Part shown: positions 27,843 through 38,147 of the stretch, piece after piece
Position numbering within the stretch: the first letter of the stretch is position 1
Layout: each line of letters opens with the position of its first letter
From: Pseudomonas sp. Root562
GTDB taxonomy: Bacteria; Pseudomonadota; Gammaproteobacteria; Pseudomonadales; Pseudomonadaceae
Direction: 5' to 3'
Assembly: GCF_001427125.1 (NCBI RefSeq)
Contig: NZ_LMGK01000007.1
Coordinates: 36,483-100,482 of the forward strand
DNA: 64,000 bases
The notes under the pieces: model-generated
What the model saw: the letters and a program-made list of their open reading frames with translations, nothing else
What the model was told of the DNA's origin: nothing
Databases searched by the model: none
Translations under genes and position numbers: made by a program

Positions 27843-29525
27843 ATGAACAAGAACAATCGCCATCCTGCAGACGGTAAAAAACCAGTCACTATTTTCGGCC
27901 CGGACTTTCCTTTCGCTTTCGACGACTGGATCGAACATCCGGCGGGTCTTGGCAGCATTCCCGAGCACAATCACGGTGCCGAAGTGGCGATCGTCGGCGC
28001 CGGGATCGCAGGGCTGGTGGCAGCGTACGAATTGATGAAGCTGGGCCTCAAGCCCGTGGTCTATGAGGCCTCGAAGCTGGGCGGGCGCCTGCGCTCCCAG
28101 GCGTTCAATGGCACTGACGGCATCGTCGCCGAGTTGGGCGGCATGCGCTTTCCGGTGTCGTCCACCGCGTTCTATCACTATGTCGACAAGCTGAATCTCG
28201 AAACCAAGCCCTTCCCCAACCCACTGACACCGGCCTCAGGCAGCACTGTCATCGATCTGGAAGGCAAGACCCATTACGCACAAAAATTGGCGGATCTTCC
28301 TGCACTGTTCCAGGAAGTCGCCGACGCCTGGGCCGATGCCCTGGAAGCGGGCTCGCAGTTCTCTGATATCCAGCAAGCCATCCGCGACCGCGATGTGCCG
28401 CGCCTCAAAGAGCTGTGGAACACCCTCGTACCGCTGTGGGACGACCGCACCTTCTACGATTTCGTTGCCACCTCCAAGGCGTTCGCCAAGCTGTCATTCC
28501 ATCACCGTGAAGTGTTTGGCCAGGTCGGCTTCGGTACCGGTGGCTGGGACTCGGACTTCCCGAACTCGATGTTGGAAATCTTCCGCGTGGTGATGACCAA
28601 CTGCGACGATCACCAACACCTGGTGGTCGGTGGCGTAGAACAAGTACCGCAGGGCATCTGGCGCCACGTCCCTGAGCGCTGCGTGCACTGGCCGCAAGGC
28701 ACCAGCCTCAAGTCATTGCACAGCGGTGCACCACGTTCCGGGGTGAAGAAAATCGCCCACGCGCCGGGGGGCAGATTTGCGGTCACCGACAACAATGGCG
28801 ACACCCGCGAATACGCCGCGGTGCTGACCACGTGCCAGAGCTGGCTGCTGACCACCCAGATCGAATGCGACGAAACCCTGTTCTCGCAAAAGATGTGGAT
28901 GGCCCTGGACCGCACCCGCTACATGCAATCGTCGAAGACCTTCGTGATGGTCGACCGCCCCTTCTGGAAGGACAAGGATCCGGAGACCGGCCGCGACCTG
29001 ATGAGCATGACCCTCACCGATCGCCTGACCCGCGGCACTTACCTGTTCGATAACGGCGACGACAAGCCAGGGGTGATTTGCCTGTCGTACTCGTGGATGA
29101 GCGACGCGCTGAAAATGCTGCCGCATCCTGTGGAAAAACGCGTGAAGCTGGCGCTGGATGCGCTGAAGAAGATCTACCCGAAAGTCGACATCGCTGCGCG
29201 CATCATCGGCGACCCGATCACCGTGTCGTGGGAAGCCGACCCGCACTTCCTCGGTGCCTTCAAAGGCGCACTGCCCGGCCACTACCGCTACAACCAGCGC
29301 ATGTACGCGCACTTCATGCAGCACGACATGCCGGCCGAGCAGCGCGGGATTTTCATCGCCGGTGACGACGTTTCGTGGACGCCGGCCTGGGTCGAAGGCG
29401 CGGTGCAGACCTCGCTCAACGCAGTGTGGGGCATCATGAAACACTTCGGCGGTGCAACTCACGCCGAGAATCCGGGTCCAGGAGATGTGTTCAACGAGAT
29501 CGGACCGATCGCCCTGCCCGAGTAA
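27843..29525 (+). CDS. davB: Lysine 2-monooxygenase DavB (flavin monooxygenase)
   Basis: DavB oxidatively decarboxylates L-lysine to 5-aminovaleramide, the first step of the aminovalerate route. The 560-residue flavoprotein has a Rossmann FAD loop VAIVGAGIAGLVAAYE (Gly52-Gly57), GGMRFPVSSTAFYHY, and a C-terminal FAD segment GIFIAGDDVSWTPAWVEGA. The N-terminal HPADGKKPVTIFGPDFPF is characteristic of pseudomonad DavB as opposed to IaaM tryptophan monooxygenase, its close relative. davA follows 12 bases later. Confidence 0.93.
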   Translation: MNKNNRHPADGKKPVTIFGPDFPFAFDDWIEHPAGLGSIPEHNHGAEVAIVGAGIAGLVAAYELMKLGLKPVVYEASKLGGRLRSQAFNGTDGIVAELGGMRFPVSSTAFYHYVDKLNLETKPFPNPLTPASGSTVIDLEGKTHYAQKLADLPALFQEVADAWADALEAGSQFSDIQQAIRDRDVPRLKELWNTLVPLWDDRTFYDFVATSKAFAKLSFHHREVFGQVGFGTGGWDSDFPNSMLEIFRVVMTNCDDHQHLVVGGVEQVPQGIWRHVPERCVHWPQGTSLKSLHSGAPRSGVKKIAHAPGGRFAVTDNNGDTREYAAVLTTCQSWLLTTQIECDETLFSQKMWMALDRTRYMQSSKTFVMVDRPFWKDKDPETGRDLMSMTLTDRLTRGTYLFDNGDDKPGVICLSYSWMSDALKMLPHPVEKRVKLALDALKKIYPKVDIAARIIGDPITVSWEADPHFLGAFKGALPGHYRYNQRMYAHFMQHDMPAEQRGIFIAGDDVSWTPAWVEGAVQTSLNAVWGIMKHFGGATHAENPGPGDVFNEIGPIALPE

Positions 29526-29537
29526 GAGGAATCCGAA

Positions 29538-30332
29538 ATGCGCGTAGCCCTTTACCAATGTCCACCGTTGCCGCTGGATGTCGCCGGCAACCTGCAACGC
29601 CTGCATCAACTGGCGCTGGAGGCGAAAGGCGCCGATTTGCTGGTGCTGCCGGAGATGTTCCTGACCGGCTACAACATCGGCATCGATGCCGTCAGCGTGC
29701 TGGCGGAAGTGCACAACGGTGAGTCGGCGCAACAGGTCGCGCGCATTGCCCGAACGGCAGGGATTGCCATTTTGTATGGCTATCCCGAACGCTCCGAGGA
29801 CGGGCAGATCTACAATGCCGTGCAACTGATCGACGCCAGCGGCGAGCGTGTCTGCAATTACCGCAAAACGCATCTGTTCGGCGATCTCGACCATTCGATG
29901 TTCAGCGCCGGAGCCAACGATTTCCCTGTGGTTGAACTCAACGGCTGGAAACTTGGTTTGCTGATCTGCTACGACCTGGAGTTCCCGGAAAACGCACGGC
30001 GCCTGGCGCTCCAGGGTGCCGAGCTGATTCTGGTGCCGACGGCGAATATGATTCCCTTTGATTTCGTCGCCGATGTCACGGTCCGTTCCCGCGCTTTCGA
30101 AAACCAGTGCTATGTGGCCTACGCCAATTACTGCGGGCACGAAGGCGATATCCATTACTGCGGCCAGAGCAGCATTGCCGCGCCTGATGGCAGCCGTATC
30201 GCCCAAGCGGGTCTTGATGAAGCGTTGATCGTTGGTGAACTGGATCGTCAGCTGATGATCGACTCGCGTTCCGCCAACCGCTATTTGCTCGACCGTCGCC
30301 CCGAGCTTTACGGCGATCTGAACAAGCGCTGA
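29538..30332 (+). CDS. davA: 5-aminovaleramidase DavA (nitrilase-superfamily amidase)
   Basis: DavA hydrolyses 5-aminovaleramide to 5-aminovalerate and ammonia. The 264-residue protein is a carbon-nitrogen hydrolase with the Glu-Lys-Cys triad visible: Glu39 (VLPEMFLTG), Lys110 (YRKTHLFG) and Cys144 (LLICYDLEFPENAR). It is co-transcribed with davB. The following davT/davD genes for 5-aminovalerate use are not in this window. A generic nitrilase-family amidase is the alternative, but the davB partner makes DavA likely. Confidence 0.92.
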   Translation: MRVALYQCPPLPLDVAGNLQRLHQLALEAKGADLLVLPEMFLTGYNIGIDAVSVLAEVHNGESAQQVARIARTAGIAILYGYPERSEDGQIYNAVQLIDASGERVCNYRKTHLFGDLDHSMFSAGANDFPVVELNGWKLGLLICYDLEFPENARRLALQGAELILVPTANMIPFDFVADVTVRSRAFENQCYVAYANYCGHEGDIHYCGQSSIAAPDGSRIAQAGLDEALIVGELDRQLMIDSRSANRYLLDRRPELYGDLNKR

Positions 30333-30374
30333 CGAATCCGCTAGCATGAGCGCTTCTCTGTTCTGGAAGTGCCC

Positions 30375-32804
30375 ATGCCCGCGTTGAATCACCCTCGCCC
30401 CCATACTGAAACCCTGGCCAACGGCTTGCGGGTGACGCTGCGTCATGCCCCGAACTTGAAGCGCTGCGCGGCGGCATTGCGGGTTGCTGCGGGGAGCCAC
30501 GATGTGCCGCTGGCATGGCCTGGCCTGGCGCATTTTCTTGAGCACTTGCTGTTTCTCGGTACCGAGCGTTTTCCTGCGGGCCAAGGGTTGATGGCGTACG
30601 TTCAGAGCCATGGCGGCCAAGTGAATGCGCGGACCAGCGAACGCAACACGGATTACTTTTTCGAATTGTCGCCCCAGGCGTTTGCCGGTGGTCTGGAACG
30701 TTTGTCAGATATGCTCGCGCATCCGCGTATGAATCCGGACGATCAGCAGCGGGAACGAGAAGTGCTGCATGCGGAGTTTGTCGCGTGGTCGCAGGATCCA
30801 GTGGCGCAACAGCGACTGGCTTTGTTCGAGGGGCTCTCCGAGACTCATCCGCTGCGGGGTTTCCACGCTGGCAATCGCGACAGCCTGCCCCTTGGGCAAC
30901 CCGAGTTTCAGCACGCTTTGCAACATTTTCATCAGCGCTTCTACCAGACCGGACAGATGACTTTGAGCCTTGCCGGCCCGCAGAGTCTCGATGAATTGCG
31001 GGTGATGGCCGAAGCCTTTGGCGCGGTTGTTGCCCAAGGTGAAAAAGTCCCGCAACCCCTTCCCACGCCGCTGCTGACGACGTCAGACAGAAGCTATCAA
31101 CAGGCTGACGAACGTCGGCTCGATTTACTGTTTGCCCTTGAATCGCTGCCCGACTCTTGCACCGAAGCACTGGAATTCCTGTGCCATTGGCTCAATGCCG
31201 AGAAACCGGGGGGCTTGCTCGCGGATTTACGCGAGAAAGGCGTGGCCGAAAAGCTCAAGGCAGAACCGCTGTATCAATTCGCCGGGCAAGCCTTGCTGCA
31301 CATCGAATTCACATTGCCCTTCGAAGTATCGGCGAGCGACATACCAAGGCGTCTCATGGATTGGCTGAGCTTCTTCGCCCAGCAAGACTGGAGCCGGTTG
31401 CGTGAAGAGTACGCAGCCCTGCTCCAGCGCCAGCAACCAGTCAGCAGTGCGTTGCAACTGGCCCGACGGGACAGCGAGCAGCGCGAAGCCGGGTTATCCG
31501 GGCACGGTGTTAAAGCCCTGAAGCAAATCCTCAAACAGATTGGCGCGGTGGATAACTTCAGCGGTTCATGGCAACTGCCCGCACCCAATCCATTCCTGAA
31601 CACCGAGCCGCCAGCCACCAACGCCGGACTGATTCGCGGCCAGACCAGCGCCCACCGTGGTCTGCGCACTTTTGCCCAAGACCGCTCGCGCAGTCGTCGC
31701 GAACGTTCGCCAATGCAATTCAGCCAGGCGTTGCCGGACAACAGCATTGAAGGTGCGATTTATCTACGCTGGCGTCTGCTCTCGACGCCCGACAGCCATC
31801 TTCAATCGCGGCTCGACAGCGCGCTGCGTCCGCTACGCGAAGATGCACGTCAGGCGGGAGTGGACTTTTCCTTCAACGTTTCGGGAAATGAGTGGCTTCT
31901 GAAGATGACCGGCTTGCAGGAGCCGATGCCCATCATCCTGGAGCACGCGCTGAAAGCGCTGACAACGCCTGATGCCGTGGTCGTACAGCCAGAACCTGCA
32001 AGCGTTGCGCTGATTCCGATTCGACAATTGCTCAAGGCATTGCCTGACCTCTGTCTTGGCCACACCGCTAACTCGGACGACATGCAGCAACTCTGGACGA
32101 GTGCACGCTGGGACGGTCTGGCGATTGGCCTGTCCGCCCAGACTCAAGCGGCCATGGGCCTCGCTTTGAGCCGCATTCCCGGAACGCCGGACAATCAGCA
32201 GACCCCGCCGCTTTCGATCCCATCACAACGCCTATGGAGCATTGTCGATACCGATTCGAGCGAGCATGCGATCCTAATGTACTGTCCGACTTCAACCACT
32301 GAACTGGCCGACGAAGCCGCGTGGCGTTTGCTGGCACATATCTGCCAGACGTCGTTCTACCAGCGTCTGCGAGTGGAGTTGCAGCTAGGTTATGCCGTGT
32401 TCAGCGCGCTGCGGCAGATTCATGGGCAAACCGGGCTGCTATTCGGTGTGCAATCACCGACCGTGGCGCCAGTGGACCTGTTGCAGCACATCGAGCAGTT
32501 CCTCGAGAGTTTGCCGCAGCTGATCAATGCCATTGGCGACAGCGCTTTCATCGCCCAGCGTCAGATTCTGGCTGGCCAGTTTTCAAGCACCGCATTGCCC
32601 GTCGTCGAGGCAGCCGAGTTGTTGTGGCAAGCCAAGCTGGCGGGCCGCTCGTCGGATTATCTGACACAGTTGCCCGAAGCAATTTTGCTGATCGACCGCC
32701 CCCTTTTGCTGGCTGCCGCACAGCGATTGAATCAAGCCGAGGGCGGCTGGCACTGCCTGGCCAACGGCATTGCACCGGGCGCACCTTGGCAAGCGACAAA
32801 ATGA
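30375..32804 (+). CDS. pqqF: PQQ biosynthesis peptidase PqqF (M16 family)
   Basis: PqqF is a zinc peptidase thought to release the cross-linked Glu-Tyr from the PqqA peptide, probably with a partner. The 809-residue protein has the inverted zinc motif HFLEH at residues 53-57 and a distal Glu in EREVLHAEF, then further M16-like repeats with a non-catalytic C-terminal half (RLWSIVDTDSSEHAILMY, FYQRLRVELQLGYAVFSA). ATG 30375 has GGAAG five bases upstream; a GTG two codons earlier is possible. It precedes pqqA as in P. fluorescens and P. putida. Confidence 0.93.
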   Translation: MPALNHPRPHTETLANGLRVTLRHAPNLKRCAAALRVAAGSHDVPLAWPGLAHFLEHLLFLGTERFPAGQGLMAYVQSHGGQVNARTSERNTDYFFELSPQAFAGGLERLSDMLAHPRMNPDDQQREREVLHAEFVAWSQDPVAQQRLALFEGLSETHPLRGFHAGNRDSLPLGQPEFQHALQHFHQRFYQTGQMTLSLAGPQSLDELRVMAEAFGAVVAQGEKVPQPLPTPLLTTSDRSYQQADERRLDLLFALESLPDSCTEALEFLCHWLNAEKPGGLLADLREKGVAEKLKAEPLYQFAGQALLHIEFTLPFEVSASDIPRRLMDWLSFFAQQDWSRLREEYAALLQRQQPVSSALQLARRDSEQREAGLSGHGVKALKQILKQIGAVDNFSGSWQLPAPNPFLNTEPPATNAGLIRGQTSAHRGLRTFAQDRSRSRRERSPMQFSQALPDNSIEGAIYLRWRLLSTPDSHLQSRLDSALRPLREDARQAGVDFSFNVSGNEWLLKMTGLQEPMPIILEHALKALTTPDAVVVQPEPASVALIPIRQLLKALPDLCLGHTANSDDMQQLWTSARWDGLAIGLSAQTQAAMGLALSRIPGTPDNQQTPPLSIPSQRLWSIVDTDSSEHAILMYCPTSTTELADEAAWRLLAHICQTSFYQRLRVELQLGYAVFSALRQIHGQTGLLFGVQSPTVAPVDLLQHIEQFLESLPQLINAIGDSAFIAQRQILAGQFSSTALPVVEAAELLWQAKLAGRSSDYLTQLPEAILLIDRPLLLAAAQRLNQAEGGWHCLANGIAPGAPWQATK

Positions 32805-32963
32805 TCATTACCGGGGCTGCAACGAGCTTTCTCAAAGTTTCACGGGCAATCCCTCTGAAATTTTGAGTAACATAGCAGCCTAACTATTTGGAACATCTCT
32901 GACTTGAGGTGGACTATACCTATAGATAGCGCTGTCCTTACCCTACCTGAAGGAGTTCAATTT

Positions 32964-33038
32964 ATGGCCTGGACCAAACCGGCTTACACCGACCTGCGTA
33001 TCGGCTTTGAAGTCACCATGTACTTCGCAAGCCGCTAA
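32964..33038 (+). CDS. pqqA: PQQ precursor peptide PqqA
   Basis: A 24-residue ribosomally made precursor, [20 protein letters not shown] plus FASR. Glu16 and Tyr20 in the E-V-T-M-Y motif are the residues cross-linked by PqqE and turned into PQQ. AAGGAG stands nine bases before the ATG. A 159-base gap from pqqF gives room for its own promoter, and a strong hairpin follows, so pqqA can be made in excess of pqqB-E. Confidence 0.97.
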   Translation: MAWTKPAYTDLRIGFEVTMYFASR

Positions 33039-33064
33039 TCGCTGCCTTGGCAGTTGAGCAGCAC

Positions 33065-33095
33065 AACGCCTCGGATATCCGAGGCGTTTTATTTT
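33065..33095 (+). terminator. Hairpin/attenuator between pqqA and pqqB
   Basis: AACGCCTCGG and CCGAGGCGTT pair perfectly (10 bp, loop ATAT) followed by TTATTTTC. It fits an intrinsic, probably partial, terminator that keeps pqqA transcripts more abundant than the downstream genes. Confidence 0.87.
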
Positions 33096-33119
33096 CAGCG
33101 TTGAAATGATGGAGCGCCC

Positions 33120-34031
33120 ATGTTTGTCCAGATTCTAGGTTCCGCTGCCGGCGGCGGTTTCCCCCAGTGGAACTGTAACTGCGTGAACTGCGCAGGTTTT
33201 CGCGACGGCAGCCTGCGGGCCAAGGCGCGGACGCAATCGTCCATCGCGATCTCCGATGACGGCGTGAACTGGGTGCTGTGCAACACCTCCCCGGACATTC
33301 GCGCCCAGCTCCAGAGCTTCGCTCCGATGCAACCGGGCCGTGCCCTGCGCGATACCGGGATCAGCGCCATCATCCTCATGGACAGCCAGATCGACCACAC
33401 CACCGGCCTGCTCATGCTGCGTGAAGGTTGCCCGCATCAGGTCTGGTGTACGGACATGGTCCATGAAGACCTGAGCAGCGGCTTTCCGCTGTTCAACATG
33501 CTCAACCACTGGAATGGCGGGCTGACCTGGAACCGCATCGAGCTCGACCAGAGTTTCAGCGTGCCAGCCTGCCCGAACCTGCGTTTCACCCCACTGCCCC
33601 TGCGTAGCGCCGCGCCGCCCTACTCCCCGCATCGTTTCGATCCGCATCCGGGCGACAACATTGGCCTGATCGTCGAGGACCTCAACACCGGTGGCAAATT
33701 GTTCTATGCACCGGGCCTGGGCAAGGTTGATGCGTCATTGCTGGAGATCATGGCCGGCAGTGATTGCCTGCTGGTGGACGGCACCTTGTGGGACGATGAC
33801 GAAATGCAGCGCCGGGGCGTCGGCACCCGTACCGGTCGCGAGATGGGGCACCTGGCGCAAAACGGCCCTGGTGGCATGCTCGAAGTGCTTGAGCAACTGC
33901 CCAAACAGCGCAAGGTGCTTATCCACATCAATAATACCAATCCGATTCTTGATGAGGATTCGCCGCAGCGTGCAGAGCTGGATCGGCGCCAGGTTGAAGT
34001 GGCGTATGACGGCATGAGTATTGTGCTGTAG
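33120..34031 (+). CDS. pqqB: PQQ biosynthesis protein PqqB
   Basis: PqqB is a metallo-beta-lactamase-fold enzyme that hydroxylates the Glu-Tyr-derived intermediate in PQQ synthesis. The 303-residue protein starts [20 protein letters not shown], contains two Cys in [10 protein letters not shown] that bind zinc, and has [17 protein letters not shown] and [14 protein letters not shown] typical of PqqB. GGAG lies seven bases before the ATG. It is separated from pqqC by 154 bases that hold a REP pair. Confidence 0.96.
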   Translation: MFVQILGSAAGGGFPQWNCNCVNCAGFRDGSLRAKARTQSSIAISDDGVNWVLCNTSPDIRAQLQSFAPMQPGRALRDTGISAIILMDSQIDHTTGLLMLREGCPHQVWCTDMVHEDLSSGFPLFNMLNHWNGGLTWNRIELDQSFSVPACPNLRFTPLPLRSAAPPYSPHRFDPHPGDNIGLIVEDLNTGGKLFYAPGLGKVDASLLEIMAGSDCLLVDGTLWDDDEMQRRGVGTRTGREMGHLAQNGPGGMLEVLEQLPKQRKVLIHINNTNPILDEDSPQRAELDRRQVEVAYDGMSIVL

Positions 34032-34035
34032 CTGA

Positions 34036-34140
34036 TGGCCCCATCGCTGGCAAGCCAGCTCCCACTGGGATTGATCGTGCACGCGAAATCTGTGGCGCAA
34101 CACAAAACCTGTGGGAGCTGGCTAGCCAGCGATGGCGCCA
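34036..34140. repeat. REP-type inverted repeat inside the pqq operon
   Basis: Arms 34036-34065 and 34111-34140 are near-perfect reverse complements built on GTGGGAGCTGGCTAGCCAGC; the loop is 45 bases. It lies between pqqB and pqqC, on the transcript of a single operon. The family differs from the GCGGGCAAGCC repeats elsewhere in the window. Confidence 0.88.
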
Positions 34141-34185
34141 GACCAGACACCATAGAACCCACCGGTTGTATTCCGGAGAACCGCA

Positions 34186-34938
34186 ATGACCGACGTCCCG
34201 ATGTCCCCCACCGAATTCGAAGCCGCCCTGCGCGCCAAAGGCGCCTTCTACCACATCCACCACCCCTACCACGTGGCGATGTATGAAGGTCGCGCTAGCC
34301 GTGAGCAGATCCAGGGTTGGGTCGCCAACCGCTTTTACTATCAAGTGAACATCCCGCTCAAGGATGCTGCCATTCTGGCCAACTGCCCGGACCGCGAGAT
34401 CCGTCGCGAGTGGATTCAGCGCCTGCTCGACCATGATGGCGCACCGGGGGAAGACGGCGGCATTGAAGCCTGGCTGCGTTTGGGTCAAGCCGTCGGCCTG
34501 GACCCGGATCAACTGCGTTCGCAAGAGCTGGTGCTCCCCGGCGTGCGTTTCGCGGTGGATGCCTACGTCAACTTCGCCCGTCGCGCCAGCTGGCAGGAAG
34601 CCGCCAGCAGCTCGCTGACCGAACTGTTCGCACCACAAATCCACCAGTCGCGCCTGGACAGTTGGCCCCAGCATTACCCATGGATCGACCCGGCCGGCTA
34701 CGAGTATTTCCGCACCCGCCTGGGTCAAGCGCGGCGTGATGTCGAGCACGGTCTGGCGATCACCCTTGAGCACTACAAGACCCGTGAAGGCCAGGAGCGC
34801 ATGCTGGAAATTCTCCAGTTCAAACTGGACATTCTTTGGAGCATGCTCGATGCCATGAGCATGGCCTACGAACTGCAACGCCCGCCATATCACAGCGTGA
34901 CCCGTGAGCGGGTCTGGCACAAAGGAATCACTTTATGA
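34186..34938 (+). CDS. pqqC: Pyrroloquinoline-quinone synthase PqqC
   Basis: PqqC carries out the last step, ring closure and oxidation of AHQQ to PQQ, without a metal or cofactor. The 250-residue all-helical protein shows [20 protein letters not shown] near residue 24, [19 protein letters not shown], and [16 protein letters not shown] near the C-terminus. A CGGAGAA site precedes the ATG. Its stop overlaps the pqqD start as ATGA. Confidence 0.97.
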   Translation: MTDVPMSPTEFEAALRAKGAFYHIHHPYHVAMYEGRASREQIQGWVANRFYYQVNIPLKDAAILANCPDREIRREWIQRLLDHDGAPGEDGGIEAWLRLGQAVGLDPDQLRSQELVLPGVRFAVDAYVNFARRASWQEAASSSLTELFAPQIHQSRLDSWPQHYPWIDPAGYEYFRTRLGQARRDVEHGLAITLEHYKTREGQERMLEILQFKLDILWSMLDAMSMAYELQRPPYHSVTRERVWHKGITL

Positions 34939-35210
34939 GCTTTGATCGCAGCAAGACGCCGAGCTGGCGTCCCGGCTACCGTTTCCAGTACGAACCGGCG
35001 CAGAAAGGCCACGTGCTGCTGTATCCGGAAGGCATGATTAAACTCAATGAAAGCGCCGCGTTGATCGGTGGCTTGATTGATGGCGAGCGGGATGTCGCGG
35101 CGATCATCGAGGCGCTTGACCAGCAGTTCCCCGGCGTGCCCGAGCTCGGTGACGACATCGAGCAATTCATGGAGGTTGCCCGTGCGCAGCACTGGATCGA
35201 ACTTGCCTGA
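34935..35210 (+). CDS. pqqD: PqqA peptide chaperone PqqD
   Basis: The 91-residue RiPP recognition element binds PqqA and presents it to PqqE. Recognisable segments are [30 protein letters not shown] and [11 protein letters not shown]. It starts in an ATGA overlap with pqqC and its last 29 bases overlap pqqE in another frame, so the chaperone and its radical-SAM partner are translationally linked. Confidence 0.96.
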   Translation: MSFDRSKTPSWRPGYRFQYEPAQKGHVLLYPEGMIKLNESAALIGGLIDGERDVAAIIEALDQQFPGVPELGDDIEQFMEVARAQHWIELA

Positions 35211-36354
35211 GTCATCGGTGCAAGTACCGCCCAAACCTGAGATCGGCCTGCCGCTGTGGCTGTTGGCTGAGCTGACGTACCGCTGCCCGCTGCAATGCCC
35301 GTACTGCTCCAACCCGTTGGACTTTGCTGAACAGGGCAAGGAGCTGAGCACCGAACAGTGGATCAAGGTGTTTCGTGAAGCGCGGGAAATGGGCGCGGCG
35401 CAGCTGGGTTTTTCCGGTGGCGAACCGCTGGTGCGTCAGGACCTCGCCGAGCTGATCGGCGAAGCACGCAAATTGGGTTTCTACACCAATCTGATCACCT
35501 CCGGCATCGGCCTCACCGAACAGAAAATCAGTGACTTCAAGAAGGCCGGCCTCGATCACATCCAGATCAGTTTCCAGGCCAGCGACGAGCAGGTGAACAA
35601 CTTGCTGGCCGGCTCGAAAAAGGCTTTCGCGCAGAAACTGGAAATGGCCCGCGCGGTGAAAGCCCACGGCTATCCGATGGTGCTGAACTTCGTCACCCAT
35701 CGGCACAACATCGACAAAATCGACCGCATCATCGAGCTGTGCATCGCCCTTGAAGCGGACTTCGTCGAACTCGCCACGTGCCAGTTCTATGGTTGGGCGC
35801 AGCTCAATCGTGTCGGACTTTTACCGACCAAAGAGCAACTGCTGCGCGCCGAACGCATCACCAATGAATACCGGGCCAAACTGGAAGCCGAAGAGCATCC
35901 GTGCAAATTGATTTTCGTCACGCCGGACTATTACGAAGAACGCCCGAAAGCCTGTATGAATGGCTGGGGCAGTATTTTTCTGACAGTAACGCCGGACGGA
36001 ACCGCCTTGCCGTGTCACGGTGCCCGGCAGATGCCGGTGCAGTTTCCCAATGTGCGCGACCACAGCATGCAACACATCTGGTATGACTCGTTCGGTTTCA
36101 ACCGTTTTCGCGGCTATGACTGGATGCCCGAGCCGTGCCGTTCCTGCGACGAGAAAGAAAAAGACTTCGGCGGCTGTCGCTGTCAGGCATTCATGCTCAC
36201 CGGTGACGCGAGCAACGCCGATCCGGTATGCAGCAAATCCGCCCATCACGGCGTAATCCTCAAGGCCCGCGAAGAAGCCGAGCACGCCACCCAGACCATC
36301 GAACAACTGGCCTTTCGCAATGAACGAAACTCACGCCTCATCGCCAAAAGCTGA
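35182..36354 (+). CDS. pqqE: PqqA radical-SAM cyclase PqqE
   Basis: PqqE forms the Glu-Tyr carbon-carbon bond in PqqA. The 390-residue protein has the radical-SAM triad Cys35-Cys39-Cys42 (CPLQCPYC), [13 protein letters not shown] for SAM binding, and a C-terminal SPASM cysteine set ([33 protein letters not shown]) for auxiliary clusters. GTG 35182 is chosen because GGAGG stands six bases upstream. It overlaps the end of pqqD by 29 bases and the next gene by 35 bases. Confidence 0.95.
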   Translation: MRSTGSNLPESSVQVPPKPEIGLPLWLLAELTYRCPLQCPYCSNPLDFAEQGKELSTEQWIKVFREAREMGAAQLGFSGGEPLVRQDLAELIGEARKLGFYTNLITSGIGLTEQKISDFKKAGLDHIQISFQASDEQVNNLLAGSKKAFAQKLEMARAVKAHGYPMVLNFVTHRHNIDKIDRIIELCIALEADFVELATCQFYGWAQLNRVGLLPTKEQLLRAERITNEYRAKLEAEEHPCKLIFVTPDYYEERPKACMNGWGSIFLTVTPDGTALPCHGARQMPVQFPNVRDHSMQHIWYDSFGFNRFRGYDWMPEPCRSCDEKEKDFGGCRCQAFMLTGDASNADPVCSKSAHHGVILKAREEAEHATQTIEQLAFRNERNSRLIAKS

Positions 36355-38146
36355 ACCTCTGAGCGCCGCCAAAGCAGTAGCGGCCGGTATCGACTTTGCC
36401 GAGTTACAGGTTGGCCCACACGGCTTGTTCTGGAATGAATATCGTCCGGAGGACGCCGCGTGCCGAGTCTGGCACTGGCAAGCTGGCACAGCGACGTGTC
36501 TGACACCGCCCGGGTTCAGCGTGCGCAGTCGGGTGTACGAATATGGCGGTGGAGCGGTTTGTCTGACTGCCGACGGCATCGTCTTCGTCAATGAGGCTGA
36601 CCAGCAACTGTATCGTCAATCGCTCCAGGGCGAGACGCCAGAAAGGCTGACCTGCGGTACCTGCCGTTACGGTGATTTGCAGTTCGCCAATGGTCAGGTG
36701 CTGACGGTTGAGGAAAACGGCAACCAGCACCGTTTGGTCGCGATCGATCTGGCGGACGGCACGCGACACCTGCTGGCCGAAGGCGCCGACTTCTACGCGG
36801 CCCCGACCCTCAGTCCTGACGCTCATCGACTGGCCTGGATCGAGTGGAGCCGCCCACATCAGCCGTGGACCGCAACCCGCTTGATGGTTGCCGAGCGCCT
36901 GACCGATAACACCTTCGGCCCGGCCCGCTGCGTGGCCGGAGACAATGCTGAAGAATCCCTGCAACAACCGAGATTCGATAACGCCAGTCGGTTGTTTTGC
37001 CTGACGGATCGGGGCGGGTACTGGCAACCGTGGATGGAAGCGGAAAACGCTCTGACCCCACTGCCAAGCGCTGCCGCCGATTATGGTCCGGCACCCTGGC
37101 AACTCGGTGGCTGCACCTGGTTACCCCTGAATGATGGCGACTATCTGGCGAGCTGGACAGAAGACGGTTTCGGTCGATTGGGCCTGTGTGGTCATTCCAC
37201 GCAAGACTATTCCAGCGATTACAGCCGCTTCCGCCACCTCGCCATCGATGCGCAGTTCATTTACTGCATCGCCGCCTCACCGGTCAGTTCGGCTGCGGTA
37301 ATCGCGATCGATCGCCAGTCGCAAAAGGTAAACGTGCTGGCCGGAGGTGTCACTCCGCTGCCTGCTGAAAGAATCAGTCGCCCGCAGACCCTGCGTTACC
37401 CAAGCGGTTCGGGCGAGGCTCACGGTTTCTTCTATCCGGCAATGACCGGGGAAGCGAAACCACCGTTGGTGGTGTTCATCCATGGTGGCCCGACTTCGGC
37501 GTGCTATCCGATGCTCGACCCGCGAATTCAGTACTGGACACAACGCGGTTTCGCCGTGGCAGATCTCAACTACCGCGGCAGCAGTGGCTATGGCCGAGCC
37601 TACCGCCAGGCTTTGCATTTGAGTTGGGGTGAGGTGGATGTCGAAGATGCGTGCGCGGTGGTCAGCCATCTCGCCGATCGTGGCTTGATCAATGGCGACA
37701 AAGCGTTCATCCGCGGCGGCAGCGCAGGTGGCTACACCACGCTGTGCGCACTGGCCTTTCACAACGTGTTCCGCGCCGGCGCCAGCCTTTACGGGGTCAG
37801 CGATCCGGTGGCATTGGGCCGGGCTACCCACAAGTTCGAAGGCGACTACCTCGATTGGCTGATCGGCGATCCAGTGCAGGACGCCCAGCGCTATGCCGCG
37901 CGCACACCGTTATTGCACGCCGACAACATTCGCGTGCCGGTGATCTTTTTCCAAGGGGAACTGGACGCCGTGGTCGTGCCTCAGCAGACCCGCGATATGG
38001 TCGAAGCCTTGCAGAACAACGGCCTCCTGGTCGAAGCGCATTACTACGCGGATGAACGTCACGGTTTCCGCAAGGCCGGTAACCAGGCCCATGCGCTGGA
38101 GCAGGAGTGGTCGTTTTATCGGCGAGTGATGAATCTGCCGCTGTAA
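36320..38146 (+). CDS. pqqM: S9 prolyl-oligopeptidase-like protein (PqqM type)
   Basis: A 608-residue alpha/beta-hydrolase peptidase: an N-terminal beta-propeller-like half (roughly 1-350) and a C-terminal catalytic half with [17 protein letters not shown], the nucleophile motif GGSAGGYTT, Asp in FQGELDAVV and His in DERHGF. No signal peptide is evident. It overlaps pqqE by 35 bases, so it belongs to the operon. In P. fluorescens B16, as I recall, the gene in this position was named pqqM; its need for PQQ is unclear. Confidence 0.82.
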   Translation: MNETHASSPKAEPLSAAKAVAAGIDFAELQVGPHGLFWNEYRPEDAACRVWHWQAGTATCLTPPGFSVRSRVYEYGGGAVCLTADGIVFVNEADQQLYRQSLQGETPERLTCGTCRYGDLQFANGQVLTVEENGNQHRLVAIDLADGTRHLLAEGADFYAAPTLSPDAHRLAWIEWSRPHQPWTATRLMVAERLTDNTFGPARCVAGDNAEESLQQPRFDNASRLFCLTDRGGYWQPWMEAENALTPLPSAAADYGPAPWQLGGCTWLPLNDGDYLASWTEDGFGRLGLCGHSTQDYSSDYSRFRHLAIDAQFIYCIAASPVSSAAVIAIDRQSQKVNVLAGGVTPLPAERISRPQTLRYPSGSGEAHGFFYPAMTGEAKPPLVVFIHGGPTSACYPMLDPRIQYWTQRGFAVADLNYRGSSGYGRAYRQALHLSWGEVDVEDACAVVSHLADRGLINGDKAFIRGGSAGGYTTLCALAFHNVFRAGASLYGVSDPVALGRATHKFEGDYLDWLIGDPVQDAQRYAARTPLLHADNIRVPVIFFQGELDAVVVPQQTRDMVEALQNNGLLVEAHYYADERHGFRKAGNQAHALEQEWSFYRRVMNLPL

Positions 38147-38147
38147 A

